A DNA stretch of 64,000 nucleotides from positions 558,001-622,000 of the forward strand of contig NZ_JAENXS010000002.1 in NCBI RefSeq assembly GCF_016612535.1, in the 5' to 3' direction. Of the stretch, positions 9,482 to 18,428 are shown in pieces. Under the pieces are notes generated by a model. It did no database searches. It was not told the origin of the DNA and saw nothing but the letters and a program-made list of their open reading frames with translations. A program made the position numbers and the translations under genes. Source of the stretch: Bradyrhizobium diazoefficiens. GTDB lineage: Bacteria; Pseudomonadota; Alphaproteobacteria; Rhizobiales; Xanthobacteraceae. Position 1 is the first letter of the stretch. Each line of letters begins with the position of its first letter.

Positions 9482-9858
9482 TGAGCAGCAGCGCTGCTGC
9501 CGCCGCGACGGCCGCCATACCGAGCATTCCACGCGACGACGAGGGTCCGGTGTTCCGCGCGCCTTGGGAAGCCCATGCCTTCGCCATGGCGCTGACGCTG
9601 CACGACCGCGGCGTCTTTACCTGGCCGGAATGGGCTGCGGCGCTCGCCTCCGAGATCAAACGCGCGCAGGCCGCCGGCGACCCTGACACGGGCGAGACCT
9701 ACTATCTGCACTGGCTCGCCACGCTGGAAGGCTTGGTCGCAAGCAAGGGCGTCGCGTCGATGGACACGCTGCACCGCTATCGCGACGCCTGGGACCATGC
9801 GGCGGACAGGACGCCACACGGCAAGCCGATCGAGCTGAAGGTCGAGGATTTTCGGTAA
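9481..9858 (+). CDS. Nitrile hydratase accessory protein (P14K/activator type)
   Basis: Small 125-residue protein resembling the N-terminal helical half of the beta subunit: VFRAPWEAHAFAMALTLHDRGVFTWPEW, then ETYYLHWLATLEGLV. In cobalt nitrile hydratases such proteins act as self-subunit-swapping chaperones that load cobalt into the alpha subunit. The ATG overlaps the nthB TAA by 1 nt, so all three genes are translationally linked. No amidase, cobalt transporter or nitrile-induced regulator is adjacent; the operon is followed by an intergenic repeat. Confidence 0.9.
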   Translation: MSSSAAAAATAAIPSIPRDDEGPVFRAPWEAHAFAMALTLHDRGVFTWPEWAAALASEIKRAQAAGDPDTGETYYLHWLATLEGLVASKGVASMDTLHRYRDAWDHAADRTPHGKPIELKVEDFR

Positions 9859-9875
9859 GCTGCCTCCACACACTC

Positions 9876-9962
9876 CGTCATTGCGAGCGTAGCGAAGCAA
9901 TCCAGAATCCCTCCGCAGAGACAGTCTGGATTGCTTCGTCGCAAGAGCTCCTCGCTATGACG
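9876..9962. repeat. Intergenic palindromic repeat downstream of nitrile hydratase operon
   Basis: An 87-bp inverted repeat. The inner arms CGAAGCAATCCAGA (9893-9906) and TCTGGATTGCTTCG (9925-9938) match perfectly, and the outer arms CGTCATTGCGAG (9876-9887) and CTCGCTATGACG (9951-9962) match with one mismatch. It sits between convergent nthE-like and queC genes, so its hairpin could end both transcripts. It resembles the scattered extragenic repeats of Bradyrhizobium; a short stretch of the same end (ATGACGGGGGAGAGAG) recurs at 24965-24980. Confidence 0.7.
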
Positions 9963-9978
9963 GGGGAGAGAGACGCGC

Positions 9979-10692
9979 CTACCTTCCCGCCACATACTCC
10001 CGCCACCCGTTCGCGCGCAGGCTGCACGCCGGGCACTCCCCGCAGCCATAGCCCCAATCATGCCGCGCGCCGCGTTCACCGAGATAGCAGGTGTGCGACT
10101 GCTCGCGGATGAGGTCGACGAGCCCATCACCGCCGAGGTCGTGCGCCAGTTTCCACGTCGCCGCCTTGTCGATCCACATCAACGGCGTATGCAGTTCGAA
10201 TTGTCTCGCCATGCCGAGCGAGAGCGCGGCCTGCATGGCGCGGATGGTGTCGTCACGGCAGTCGGGATAGCCGGAATAGTCGGTCTCGCACATGCCCCCG
10301 ACGATATCCGTGATGCCGCGCCGGTAGGCCAGCGCCGCGGCAAACGTCAGGAACACCAGATTGCGGCCGGGCACGAACGTGTTGGGCAGCCCGTCCGCGC
10401 CCATCGCGATCGCAACGTCACGCGTCAGCGCGGTCTCGGACACCGCTGCAAGCGTTGGGATCGACAGCGTATGGCTCTCGCCGAGTTTTGCCGCCCAATC
10501 GGCGCGCAGGCTCTTGATGCCGTCGAACAACTGCTCGCGGCAGTCGAGCTCGACGGCGTGGCGTTGCCCGTAGTCGAAGCCGAGCGTCTCCACCCGCGCA
10601 AACCGGCTCAGCGCCCAAGCGAGACAGGTGGTGGAATCCTGGCCGCCGGAGAACAGCACCAGCGCGGTTTGTGATGAAAATGCGTCACTCAT
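9979..10692 (-). CDS. queC: 7-cyano-7-deazaguanine synthase
   Basis: Converts 7-carboxy-7-deazaguanine to preQ0 with ATP and ammonia, in queuosine tRNA biosynthesis. The 237-residue product has the PP-loop SGGQDST at residues 15-21 and a C-terminal zinc site in [33 protein letters not shown], used in substrate binding, is also present. The start at 10692 (MSDAFSSQ) gives the family length (231 in E. coli); a longer frame to 10728 is rejected. queD, queE and folE are not in the window. Divergent from mazG. Confidence 0.96.
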   Translation of the reverse strand: MSDAFSSQTALVLFSGGQDSTTCLAWALSRFARVETLGFDYGQRHAVELDCREQLFDGIKSLRADWAAKLGESHTLSIPTLAAVSETALTRDVAIAMGADGLPNTFVPGRNLVFLTFAAALAYRRGITDIVGGMCETDYSGYPDCRDDTIRAMQAALSLGMARQFELHTPLMWIDKAATWKLAHDLGGDGLVDLIREQSHTCYLGERGARHDWGYGCGECPACSLRANGWREYVAGR

Positions 10693-10818
10693 GGCCCGCG
10701 CTTTAGCACTGCGGAACGTATCAGCCAATCAGTGGAAATCGACCTGTTCCGCATGCCGGTGCTGGGAACGGCGGGCCGCTTTTGGCATAAGGTTCTGGAC
10801 CCAGGAGACTGCCCCGCA

Positions 10819-11676
10819 ATGACCCCTTCCCGCGACATTTCCCGCCTGATCGAGATCATGGCGGCGCTGCGCACGCCTGTGACCGGCTGCCCCTGGGACC
10901 TCGAGCAGAATTTTGCGACCATCGCGCCTTACACGATCGAGGAAGCCCATGAGGTGGTCGACGCCATCGACCGCGGCGATCTCGACGACCTTCGCGAAGA
11001 GCTTGGCGATCTGCTGTTGCAGGTGGTGTTCCACGCCCAGATGGCTTCGGAGCAAAACGCCTTTGCATTCGGCGACGTCGTCGAAGCCATCACGCGAAAA
11101 ATGATCCGGCGCCATCCGCATGTCTTCGCCGACAAGGAGGGCAACCTCGCCTCCTCCCACGTCAAGGAAGTCTGGGACCGCATCAAGGCCGAGGAGAAAG
11201 CCGAGCGCGCCGCGCGCCGGCCGCCCGAAGCGATCCCAACGCACAAATCTCTGCTCGCGGGCGTGAAGGCCGGCCAGCCCGCGCTGACCCGGGCCATGGA
11301 GCTGCAGCGCAAGGCCTCCACCGTCGGCTTCGATTGGAACGACCCACGCGCGGTGCTGACAAAAATCCGCGAGGAAGCCGACGAGATCGAGGCCGCGCTG
11401 GACCGCAACGACAAGCAAGAGATCGCAGAGGAAACTGGCGATCTGATGTTCGCCCTCGTCAACCTCGCCCGCCATGTCGATGCGGATCCGGAAGCCGCGT
11501 TGCGTGCGACCAACGCCAAGTTCGAACGGCGTTTTGCCTATATCGAACGAGCGCTGGAGGCGCAGGGGCGGACGCTGGAGCAGGCCTCGCTGGCGGAGAT
11601 GGACGCACTGTGGAACGAGGCGAAGGGTGCGCCCGGGCCTGCTCAAACGCGGACCGATACGACGACGAGGGCGTGA
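10819..11676 (+). CDS. mazG: Nucleoside triphosphate pyrophosphohydrolase MazG
   Basis: Hydrolyses (d)NTPs to monophosphate and pyrophosphate, clearing aberrant nucleotides or modulating ppGpp. The 285-residue product has two MazG repeats. The first contains CPWDLEQNFATIAPYTIEE and the EExxE...ExxD-type magnesium site EELGDLLLQVVFHA (about 55-75). The second contains EADEIEAAL and EETGDLMFALVNLAR (about 190-225). The start MTPSRDISRL at 10819 is preferred over an upstream in-frame ATG at 10732. Two nt separate it from the GNAT gene, so they form an operon. Confidence 0.95.
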   Translation: MTPSRDISRLIEIMAALRTPVTGCPWDLEQNFATIAPYTIEEAHEVVDAIDRGDLDDLREELGDLLLQVVFHAQMASEQNAFAFGDVVEAITRKMIRRHPHVFADKEGNLASSHVKEVWDRIKAEEKAERAARRPPEAIPTHKSLLAGVKAGQPALTRAMELQRKASTVGFDWNDPRAVLTKIREEADEIEAALDRNDKQEIAEETGDLMFALVNLARHVDADPEAALRATNAKFERRFAYIERALEAQGRTLEQASLAEMDALWNEAKGAPGPAQTRTDTTTRA

Positions 11677-11677
11677 C

Positions 11678-12136
11678 GTGGACATCAGGCAGGACGATCC
11701 GACGGCCCCTTATGTCGCCGACTTGCTCGCGCATCATCTGCGAGAGCTGCAGAGTGTGATGGGCGAGCACGCGCAGGCACTCGATGCGAGCGGTCTTTCG
11801 GCTTCGGAAGTGACGTTCTGGACGGCTTGGCAGGGCGGTGTGCTGCTTGGATTTGGTGCTCTGAAACAGCTGGATGACACGCATGGCGAAGTGAAGTCGA
11901 TGCGCGCGGCTCCCTCTGCGCGGGGCACCGGTGTCGGGCGCAGCATTCTCCAGCACATCATCGCAGAAGGCCGCAGGCGCGGATATGCGCGTCTCAGCCT
12001 GGAAACCGGCACGGCGCCGCTGCACGTTCCGGCCGTCGCGCTGTACCGCAGCGTCGGCTTCGGACCGTGCGAGCCGTTCGCCGACTATCAGGCGAGCCCG
12101 CACAACCAGTTCATGAGCCTCGACCTGTCCAATTGA
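11678..12136 (+). CDS. GNAT family N-acetyltransferase
   Basis: Acetyl-CoA-dependent acetyltransferase of 152 residues starting at GTG 11678, 2 nt after mazG. The acetyl-CoA pyrophosphate loop is visible as SARGTGVGRSILQHII (R/Q-x-x-G-x-G/A motif). Upstream is the beta-strand EVKSMRAAP; downstream are LSLETG and ALYRSVGFGPCEPFADY, typical of PaiA/YjdJ-like small GNATs. The substrate is unknown. A longer frame running back into mazG is an artefact of GC-rich sequence. Confidence 0.9.
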   Translation: MDIRQDDPTAPYVADLLAHHLRELQSVMGEHAQALDASGLSASEVTFWTAWQGGVLLGFGALKQLDDTHGEVKSMRAAPSARGTGVGRSILQHIIAEGRRRGYARLSLETGTAPLHVPAVALYRSVGFGPCEPFADYQASPHNQFMSLDLSN

Positions 12137-12193
12137 GCTCTCTCAGCTTGCTGGCGGAAGCTTGAGCAAAGCAGAGAACAGAACTGCAAATCG

Positions 12194-12397
12194 CTAACTG
12201 CAACAGGATCGCTCGCCCTGTTTCGGCGGGCACCGCACCGTTCCATAGGAGCAGAACACGCAGCAGTCGCCCGGCTTCGGCCGCAGGCGCGAGCCGCAGC
12301 CCTTGCAATCATAGAAGTATTGGCACGCGTCCGAGGGCATGGTCTCGGCCGACTGATGGCCGCATTCCGGGCAAGTGAGAATTGATGCCAATTCCAT
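12194..12397 (-). CDS. GDCCVxC domain-containing small zinc-ribbon-like protein
   Basis: A 67-residue cysteine-rich protein: ILTCPECGH, YDCKGCGSRLRPK, then GDCCVFCSYGTVRCPP, the signature of the GDCCVxC family, some members of which are selenoproteins. Paired CxxC motifs imply zinc or other thiophilic metal binding. Function is not established; homologues often lie near metal or arsenic resistance genes, but none is seen here. The start at 12397 is preferred; a GTG at 12424 overlapping the hflX stop (GTGA) would add 9 residues and couple it to hflX. Confidence 0.85.
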   Translation of the reverse strand: MELASILTCPECGHQSAETMPSDACQYFYDCKGCGSRLRPKPGDCCVFCSYGTVRCPPKQGERSCCS

Positions 12398-12420
12398 CTG
12401 CGTCGTTCCCGTCGAGCCGG

Positions 12421-13800
12421 TCACGCCACGCGCGGCACGGCGTCGAACCGGTTCACCACGATATCCCGCTTGGTCTCGTCCACCCGCACGGTCATGTCGA
12501 AGCGGCCGTCGTGCAGCTCTTTCACCAGCACCTCGGCATTGCGGTGCAGCCAGGAGATGCCGGCGCCGTCGGCAGCGTCGATGGAGAGATCGAGCGTGGT
12601 GCGTTTGGCGGCTAGCCGTTCCTCGATCATGGCGAGCAGCGCCTCGATCCCCTCGCCCGACACGGCCGAGACCAGCATGGCCGGATGATCTTCCGGTCTG
12701 CGCGCGGCGATGTTCAGGAGATTTTCGCGTTGCTCCGCATCGTAACGGTCGATCTTGTTCCAGACCTCGATGATGCGGCCGCTATCGTCGGGATTGATGC
12801 CGAGCTGGCGCAACACCGCATCGACGTCGCTCTGCTGCGCTTCCGCGTCCTCGTGCGAGATGTCGCGGACATGCAGGATGACGTCGGCTTCCAGCACCTC
12901 CTCCAGCGTGGCGCGGAAGGCGGCGACGAGCTGGGTCGGCAGGTTGGAGATGAAGCCGACGGTGTCCGACAGCATCGCCTTGCCGCCATGCGGCAGGGTC
13001 AGCGCGCGCAGCGTCGGGTCGAGGGTGGCAAACAGCATGTCGGCGGCCTGCACGTCGGCGCGGGTCAGGCGATTGAACAGCGTCGACTTGCCGGCATTGG
13101 TGTAGCCGACCAGCGCGACCACGCGATACGGCACGCGCTGGCGGCCGGCGCGATGCAGCCGCCGCGTCGCCTGCACCTTCTTCAACTCGCTTTCGAGCTT
13201 GGAGATGCGTTCCTGGATCAGGCGGCGGTCGGCTTCGATCTGCGTCTCGCCCGGACCGCCCATGAATCCGAACCCGCCGCGCTGGCGTTCGAGATGGGTC
13301 CATGAGCGCACGAGGCGCGAGCGCTGGTAGTTGAGATGGGCGAGCTCGACCTGAAGCGAGCCTTCCTTGGTCTTGGCGCGGCGGCCGAAGATTTCCAGAA
13401 TGAGCCCGGTGCGATCGAGCACCTTGGCGTTCAACTCCTTCTCGAGGTTGCGCTGCTGGATCGGCGCCAGCGCGCAATCCATCACCACGAGCTCGACGTC
13501 GAGGCTTTTGGCCAGAGCAGCGATCTCCTCGACCTTGCCCTTGCCGATGTAAGTGGCCGGGCGGATCTGGCTGATCGGTGCGATGATGGCATCCGCAACG
13601 ACGAGATCGATCGCGCGCGCGAGGCCGGCGGCTTCATCGAGCCGAGCCTCGGCGTTTCGCAGAACAAGACTCTCCGATTGCGCGTCGGCATTGCCTGCGC
13701 GCACCCGCAAATAGGGGCCGATGACCAGCACCCGCCCCGTTTGTTGAGCCCCTGCCGATCGCGGACGATCGGCATCCCCGTCGAAATTCCGGGGTTCCAA
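12421..13800 (-). CDS. hflX: Ribosome-associated GTPase HflX
   Basis: GTPase that splits stalled or heat-damaged 70S ribosomes. The 459-residue product has the N-terminal HflX domain (about 25-190, with KGKVEEIAAL and the glycine-rich GGFGFMGGPGETQIE), a coiled coil, and a G domain with G1 GYTNAGKST, G3 DTVGF and G4 NKID. A stop lies immediately upstream in frame, so the first possible start is TTG at 13800; a GTG at RVLVIG (about residue 25) is the alternative. Eleven bp downstream of hfq: the hfq-hflX pairing is conserved across proteobacteria. Confidence 0.95.
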   Translation of the reverse strand: MEPRNFDGDADRPRSAGAQQTGRVLVIGPYLRVRAGNADAQSESLVLRNAEARLDEAAGLARAIDLVVADAIIAPISQIRPATYIGKGKVEEIAALAKSLDVELVVMDCALAPIQQRNLEKELNAKVLDRTGLILEIFGRRAKTKEGSLQVELAHLNYQRSRLVRSWTHLERQRGGFGFMGGPGETQIEADRRLIQERISKLESELKKVQATRRLHRAGRQRVPYRVVALVGYTNAGKSTLFNRLTRADVQAADMLFATLDPTLRALTLPHGGKAMLSDTVGFISNLPTQLVAAFRATLEEVLEADVILHVRDISHEDAEAQQSDVDAVLRQLGINPDDSGRIIEVWNKIDRYDAEQRENLLNIAARRPEDHPAMLVSAVSGEGIEALLAMIEERLAAKRTTLDLSIDAADGAGISWLHRNAEVLVKELHDGRFDMTVRVDETKRDIVVNRFDAVPRVA

Positions 13801-13811
13801 TCAGGTCACTC

Positions 13812-14060
13812 TCAAGCCGGCTGATCCTCGCCGCCTTCGAACAGCTGGATCGGAGCGCCCGGCATGATGGTCGAGATCGCATGCTTGTAAACGAGCTGCG
13901 AGTGACCGTCGCGCCGAAGCAACAAACAGAAATTGTCGAACCAGGTCACGATGCCCTGGAGCTTCACTCCGTTGACCAGAAAGATCGTCAGTGGCGTCTT
14001 GGTTTTGCGAACGTGATTAAGGAAGGTGTCCTGCAGGTTTTGTGCGCGGTCTGCCGCCAT
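13812..14060 (-). CDS. hfq: RNA chaperone Hfq
   Basis: Sm-like hexameric chaperone that pairs small RNAs with mRNAs. The 82 residues contain Sm1 ([20 protein letters not shown]) and Sm2 ([10 protein letters not shown]), with the proximal-face YKHA replacing YKHA/S as usual. LQDTFLN carries the Gln8 equivalent. The short C-terminus is typical of alphaproteobacteria. In rhizobia Hfq helps NifA synthesis, which fits its place after ntrX. A 248-bp gap from ntrX leaves room for its own promoter. Confidence 0.97.
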   Translation of the reverse strand: MAADRAQNLQDTFLNHVRKTKTPLTIFLVNGVKLQGIVTWFDNFCLLLRRDGHSQLVYKHAISTIMPGAPIQLFEGGEDQPA

Positions 14061-14308
14061 TGTTTTTTTCTCGCTTTGAGTTTCTTGTTATTGCGCCGAT
14101 TGCGGCCCTGTTTTGAAAATGTGGGCCTTCTTCCGGTTGCCGTCCCTCATGAGATCCCCCTCGGAAGGAACAGCGGTTTGATTAGAGGACAGGTCGGCTT
14201 ATTAGGCAAGCCGCTTCCGGCGGCAGGGCTCGTCCGATTGCCCCGAAAAACTACGGAAATCGATGATTTTCCTCGCTTATCCCTGATCGTCGGCGCGGGC
14301 CGCCGACA

Positions 14309-15679
14309 TCAGCCGACGCCGAGCGCCTTCAGCTTTCGGTGCAGCGCCGAACGTTCCATGCCAACAAATTCGGCCGTACGAGAAATATTTCCTGAGAAAC
14401 GGCTGATCTGAGCAATCAAATAGTCGCGCTCGAACACTTCGCGGGCCTCCCGCAGCGGCAGGCCCATGATGTGTTCGCCATTGTTGCTGGTCGGCATCGC
14501 CGGCACCATCGAGCCGACATCCTGCGGCAGCATATCGGCGGTGATGATCACCTCCGGTCCGCCGGCGGCCAGAATCATGACTCGCTCAACGTTATTGCGG
14601 AGTTGGCGCACATTGCCCGGCCAGACATGCGATTGCAGCACCGCCATCGCGTCCTGCCCGATCTGGCGCTTGGGCAGGCCGCTGCCGGCCGAGATCTGCT
14701 CCATGAAATAGTCGATCAATTCCGGAATGTCCTCGCGCCGCTCCGACAGCGCGGGCACGCGGATCGGCACCACGGAGAGCCGATGATAGAGATCCTCACG
14801 AAAATGACCGGCCGCGATCTCCTCCTCGAGGTTGCGCGCGGTGGAGGAGATGATGCGGACGTCGACCTGCACCTTGGCGGTGCCGCCGACGCGCTGGAAC
14901 GACTGCTCGACCAGGACGCGCAAGATCTTGTTCTGGGTCTCGCGCGGCATGTCCGCGATCTCGTCGATGAACAGCGTGCCGCCATGGGCTTCCTCGAGCG
15001 CGCCCGGCTTGCGCGCATGCTCGCCATTGGACTGCTCGATGCCGAACAGCTCATTCTCCATGCGCTCGGGTGTGATCGCAGCCGCGTTGATCACCACGAA
15101 TGGGCCGTCGGCGCGACCCGAGGCCGTATGCAGCGTGCGCGCGGTCAGCTCCTTGCCGGCGCCGGCGGGGCCGACGATCAGGATGCGACTGTTGGCTTTC
15201 GCCGCGCGCTCGATGGTCTGGCGCAGCTGGTTCATGCTCGGCGAGCGGCCGACGAGCGAGCTCGCGCTTGGCGCGAGTTGCTTCAGCTCCTTCACCTCGC
15301 GCTTGAGGCGAGAGTTCTCCAGCGCGCGATTTGCGACCAGGATCAGCCGGTCGGCCTTGAACGGCTTCTCGATGAAGTCATAGGCGCCGCGCTTGATCGC
15401 GGCGACCGCGGTCTCGATGTTGCCGTGGCCGGAGATCATCACCACGGGCAGATCGGCGTTGTCCTTCTTGACCTGCTCCAGCAGCTGCAAGCCGTCGAGC
15501 TTGGAGCCCTGCAGCCAGATGTCGAGGAAGACCAGATGCGGTCGGCGGTTGGCGATCTCGGCCAGCGCCGAGTCGCTGTCGCGTGCGGTCCGGGTGACAA
15601 AACCCTCGTCTTCGAGGATGCCGGCAACGAGATCCCGAATATCGGCCTCATCATCGACAATCAGAATTTCACTTGCCAT
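14309..15679 (-). CDS. ntrX: Nitrogen assimilation response regulator NtrX
   Basis: Response regulator paired with NtrY. The 456-residue product has a receiver domain (1-120; phosphoacceptor Asp in LVFLDIWLQG), an AAA+ domain (about 140-370; Walker A GPAGAGKE, Walker B GGTLFIDEIADMP) and a Fis-type HTH at the C-terminus (NISRTAEFVGMERSALHRKLKALG). Where sigma-54 activators carry GAFTGA, this protein has EQSNGEHARKPGALEEA. The sigma-54 contact loop is thus absent, as in other alphaproteobacterial NtrX. It probably regulates sigma-70 promoters. Confidence 0.96.
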   Translation of the reverse strand: MASEILIVDDEADIRDLVAGILEDEGFVTRTARDSDSALAEIANRRPHLVFLDIWLQGSKLDGLQLLEQVKKDNADLPVVMISGHGNIETAVAAIKRGAYDFIEKPFKADRLILVANRALENSRLKREVKELKQLAPSASSLVGRSPSMNQLRQTIERAAKANSRILIVGPAGAGKELTARTLHTASGRADGPFVVINAAAITPERMENELFGIEQSNGEHARKPGALEEAHGGTLFIDEIADMPRETQNKILRVLVEQSFQRVGGTAKVQVDVRIISSTARNLEEEIAAGHFREDLYHRLSVVPIRVPALSERREDIPELIDYFMEQISAGSGLPKRQIGQDAMAVLQSHVWPGNVRQLRNNVERVMILAAGGPEVIITADMLPQDVGSMVPAMPTSNNGEHIMGLPLREAREVFERDYLIAQISRFSGNISRTAEFVGMERSALHRKLKALGVG

Positions 15680-15696
15680 GGGTCGCGCCTGTCTTG

Positions 15697-18096
15697 TCAG
15701 CTGCCTGTTGAGGCTTCGATCTTCGTTGAATCATTGGTCTTTTCATCCGGCTCTTTGGTTTCGGCCGCCGGCTCATTTGTTTCCTGCGTCTTGACGGAAT
15801 CCGCAGACGTTTCGTTGATATCCAGGGTGTCGGCCGCCGGCGCCGGCTCGGTCCCGTCGGCGTTCGCAGGCCGACCGGAGATCGCAAAGCGCATCCGCAT
15901 CCAGGCGCCGCGCTGGCCTTCGCGGAAGTCGGAGGCGTCCTTCAGCTCGATGCGGCCGCCATGGTCTTCCAGCACGCGGCCGACGATGGCCAGGCCCAGG
16001 CCAGTGCCCTTGGCGCGCGTGGTCACGTAAGGCTCGAGCAGCCGCGAGCGCGCGACCTTGGGCAAGCCGATGCCGTTGTCGATGACGTCGATCAGCACGT
16101 CCTCGCCTTCGCGCGAGACCACGACGTCGATGCGGCCCTTTCCGTTGTCCTTGCCCAATTCTTCCGGCGGGACCTGCTCGATCGCCTCGGTGGCGTTCTT
16201 GACGATGTTGGTGACCGCCTGCGAGATCAGCCGCCGATCGAACTGGGCGCGCAGCGGATCTTCCTTGAACTCGGCCTCGATATCGATCTCGGGATGGGCG
16301 ACCTTCATCAGGAACACCGCCTGCCGCACGGTGTCGGCGACGTCCTCGCCTTCCATCACGGGCTTCGGCATCCGCGCGAAACGCGAGAACTCGTCCACCA
16401 TGCGGCGGATATCGTCGACCTGGCGCACGATGGTGTCGGTGCACTGCTCAAAGATCTGCTTGTCCTTGGCCTCGGTGATGTCCTTGCCGAACTTGCGGCG
16501 GATGCGCTCGGCCGAGAGCTGGATCGGCGTCAGCGGGTTCTTGATCTCGTGGGCGATGCGGCGCGCGACATCGCCCCAGGCCGAGGTGCGCTGCGCCGAA
16601 ACCAGCTCGGTGATGTCGTCAAGCGTGATGATGTAGCTGTCGTGCGGCTGGTTCTTCTCGGCGCTGACGCGGACCGAGAGGTTGCGTTCCTGCCCGTCGC
16701 GCGTGATCGTGATCTGGCCCTGCACGAGGCGCTGGGTCCCTTCCCGCGCCGCCGTCATCATCTCGTCGAGCTCGGGCAGCACGTCGGAGAGCGGATGGCC
16801 GAGCGTCTCGGCCTCGGAATGGCCGATCAGCTTCTCGGCGGAGCGGTTGAGGATGCCGACGCTGCCCGAGGTATCGACGCCGATGATGCCGGCGCTCGCA
16901 GAGGACAGCACGGCTTCGATGAAGCGGCGGCGGCTGTCGATGAGGTCGCTGGCGTTGACGAGCTCGTCGCGCTGACTGCGCAATTCCTGCGTCATCTTGT
17001 TGAAGGTCTCACCCAATTGGGCGAGGTCGCCTTCCGACTGATGCACGGACACCTTCACATTCAGGTCGCCGGTCGAGACCGTGTGGGCCGCGTTCATCAG
17101 CCGCCGGATCGGCGCCACCAGCGAGTTGGCGAAGTTCAGCCCGATCAACACCGAGGCCATCAGGATGGTCAGCGCGATCACTGCGAACATCAGCGCAAAC
17201 GCCACCTGGATGCCGAGCCGGCGTGACTCGATCTGGGCGTATTCGGCAACGCTGACCTCGGTCTGCTTCAGCTGATTGACGACGTTGGGATCAAGCGGCC
17301 GCGCGACATAGAGGAAGGTGTCGCTGAAGGCGCGCAGGCGGATCACCGCGGCGACGTAGCTCGCGTCGGGCAGCACCGCGATCTCGGGCTCGGACTCGTT
17401 GACGTTGCTGAGGAAGTCCGGCGCCGGCGGCGAATAGGCCAGCCGCATGCCGGTGTCGGCCGATTCCAGGATGTTGGTGTTCTTGTCGATGATCATCGCG
17501 CCCGGCAAATTGCGCGAGCCGGCGCTCGACGTTAGCATCTCGCGGAACGAGCGGCGATCCTGGTCGTACAGCGGCCGGGCATGGGCGATGTCGTTGGCCA
17601 TGCCGATGATGTCGCCGCGGATCAGCTGGGCGTGGTCCTGCATGTAGGCGCGTGCGATCGTCAGCGAGTTCTGGATCACTTCCTTGGTCGGCCCGGAGAA
17701 CAGCCGGTCGAGGCCGCGCTCGAGGGTGACGTTGGCGACGACGGCGACCAGCACGGCCGGCAGCACGGCGACGATCGAGAACAGGCTGACGATCTGGACA
17801 TGAAGGCGTGCCGCCGCCCGGCCCCGCCGTCGCGCCAGGATCAACTGCCAGAGCTCGCGGACGATGATCCCGACCAGCAGCAGGATCGTGCCGGCATTGA
17901 TCAGGTAGAACGAGCGGACAACCTCCGGCGTCGGATCGATACCCGTCAGTCCGGTCAGGACCAGGAAGGTCAGGAAGGCCGACAGCAGCGCCAACGCCAC
18001 CGCAAACGGCGCAAGCCAGCGCCGCACCGACCAACGCCGGGGCTCTTCCGCTGGGGCCGTGTCAAAGGATGCGGCCGAGGTGTCTGCGCTGGTCAT
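15697..18096 (-). CDS. ntrY: Membrane sensor histidine kinase NtrY
   Basis: Transmembrane kinase for NtrX, sensing nitrogen and in some species redox state. The 799-residue product has several N-terminal membrane segments (about 25-165), a periplasmic loop, another membrane segment (near 310-340), a HAMP domain (LVAPIRRLMNAAHTVSTGDL), a PAS domain (IDSRRRFIEAVLSSASAGI), HisKA with [20 protein letters not shown], and HATPase with DNGIGLP and GTGLGLAIV. An acidic, Lys/Glu/Thr-rich tail of about 75 residues follows. The ATG at 18096 is chosen; upstream in-frame codons lack a domain. It ends 17 bp before ntrX. Confidence 0.95.
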   Translation of the reverse strand: MTSADTSAASFDTAPAEEPRRWSVRRWLAPFAVALALLSAFLTFLVLTGLTGIDPTPEVVRSFYLINAGTILLLVGIIVRELWQLILARRRGRAAARLHVQIVSLFSIVAVLPAVLVAVVANVTLERGLDRLFSGPTKEVIQNSLTIARAYMQDHAQLIRGDIIGMANDIAHARPLYDQDRRSFREMLTSSAGSRNLPGAMIIDKNTNILESADTGMRLAYSPPAPDFLSNVNESEPEIAVLPDASYVAAVIRLRAFSDTFLYVARPLDPNVVNQLKQTEVSVAEYAQIESRRLGIQVAFALMFAVIALTILMASVLIGLNFANSLVAPIRRLMNAAHTVSTGDLNVKVSVHQSEGDLAQLGETFNKMTQELRSQRDELVNASDLIDSRRRFIEAVLSSASAGIIGVDTSGSVGILNRSAEKLIGHSEAETLGHPLSDVLPELDEMMTAAREGTQRLVQGQITITRDGQERNLSVRVSAEKNQPHDSYIITLDDITELVSAQRTSAWGDVARRIAHEIKNPLTPIQLSAERIRRKFGKDITEAKDKQIFEQCTDTIVRQVDDIRRMVDEFSRFARMPKPVMEGEDVADTVRQAVFLMKVAHPEIDIEAEFKEDPLRAQFDRRLISQAVTNIVKNATEAIEQVPPEELGKDNGKGRIDVVVSREGEDVLIDVIDNGIGLPKVARSRLLEPYVTTRAKGTGLGLAIVGRVLEDHGGRIELKDASDFREGQRGAWMRMRFAISGRPANADGTEPAPAADTLDINETSADSVKTQETNEPAAETKEPDEKTNDSTKIEASTGS

Positions 18097-18158
18097 TCCG
18101 GCAATGGGGTGCTGAAAACGGGTCCGCGTCGGGCGGATACTGATGTATTCGTACCACA

Positions 18159-18178
18159 TTGTTGCCGAATTGCGACAA
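18159..18178. promoter_or_regulatory. Imperfect palindrome upstream of ntrY
   Basis: TTGTTGC-CGAATT-GCGACAA, with seven-base arms and one mismatch, lies 63-82 bp upstream of the ntrY ATG. It is a candidate operator for an ntrYX-specific promoter between ntrC and ntrY. No known consensus is recognised. Confidence 0.3.
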
Positions 18179-18281
18179 TTCCGCGGCGCCCCCACTGCGA
18201 CGGACGCGCGCATCCACAGAGGATGCCGGATCGTGGGCAAATACTCCGGAACGGAATCCGGCCATTCCGGCTTGACCCGGC

Positions 18282-18428
18282 ATGGACAGGTTCTTTCTCG
18301 GAATGATGGTGTCGGCGGTGCTGCTGCTGATCGTGGCCTCTGACCTCCTGGTCAATGGCCCAAGCAGGCAGGATCAGACCGCGGAAATGGCCAATATCGA
18401 GCCGGTCGCTGCCCGCCTGCTCAGATAG
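18282..18428 (+). CDS. Small single-pass membrane protein (hypothetical)
   Basis: A 48-residue ORF running opposite to its neighbours in the gap between ntrY and ntrC: MDRFFLGMMVSAVLLLIVASD followed by a polar tail ending AARLLR. Residues about 5-24 form one membrane helix. The proline/glutamine/glutamate tail and the ATG following CCCGGC give no clear Shine-Dalgarno. No family is recognised. The composition (leucine/valine helix, sharp amphipathic switch) argues for a real small protein, but conservation would have to show it. Confidence 0.4.
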   Translation: MDRFFLGMMVSAVLLLIVASDLLVNGPSRQDQTAEMANIEPVAARLLR

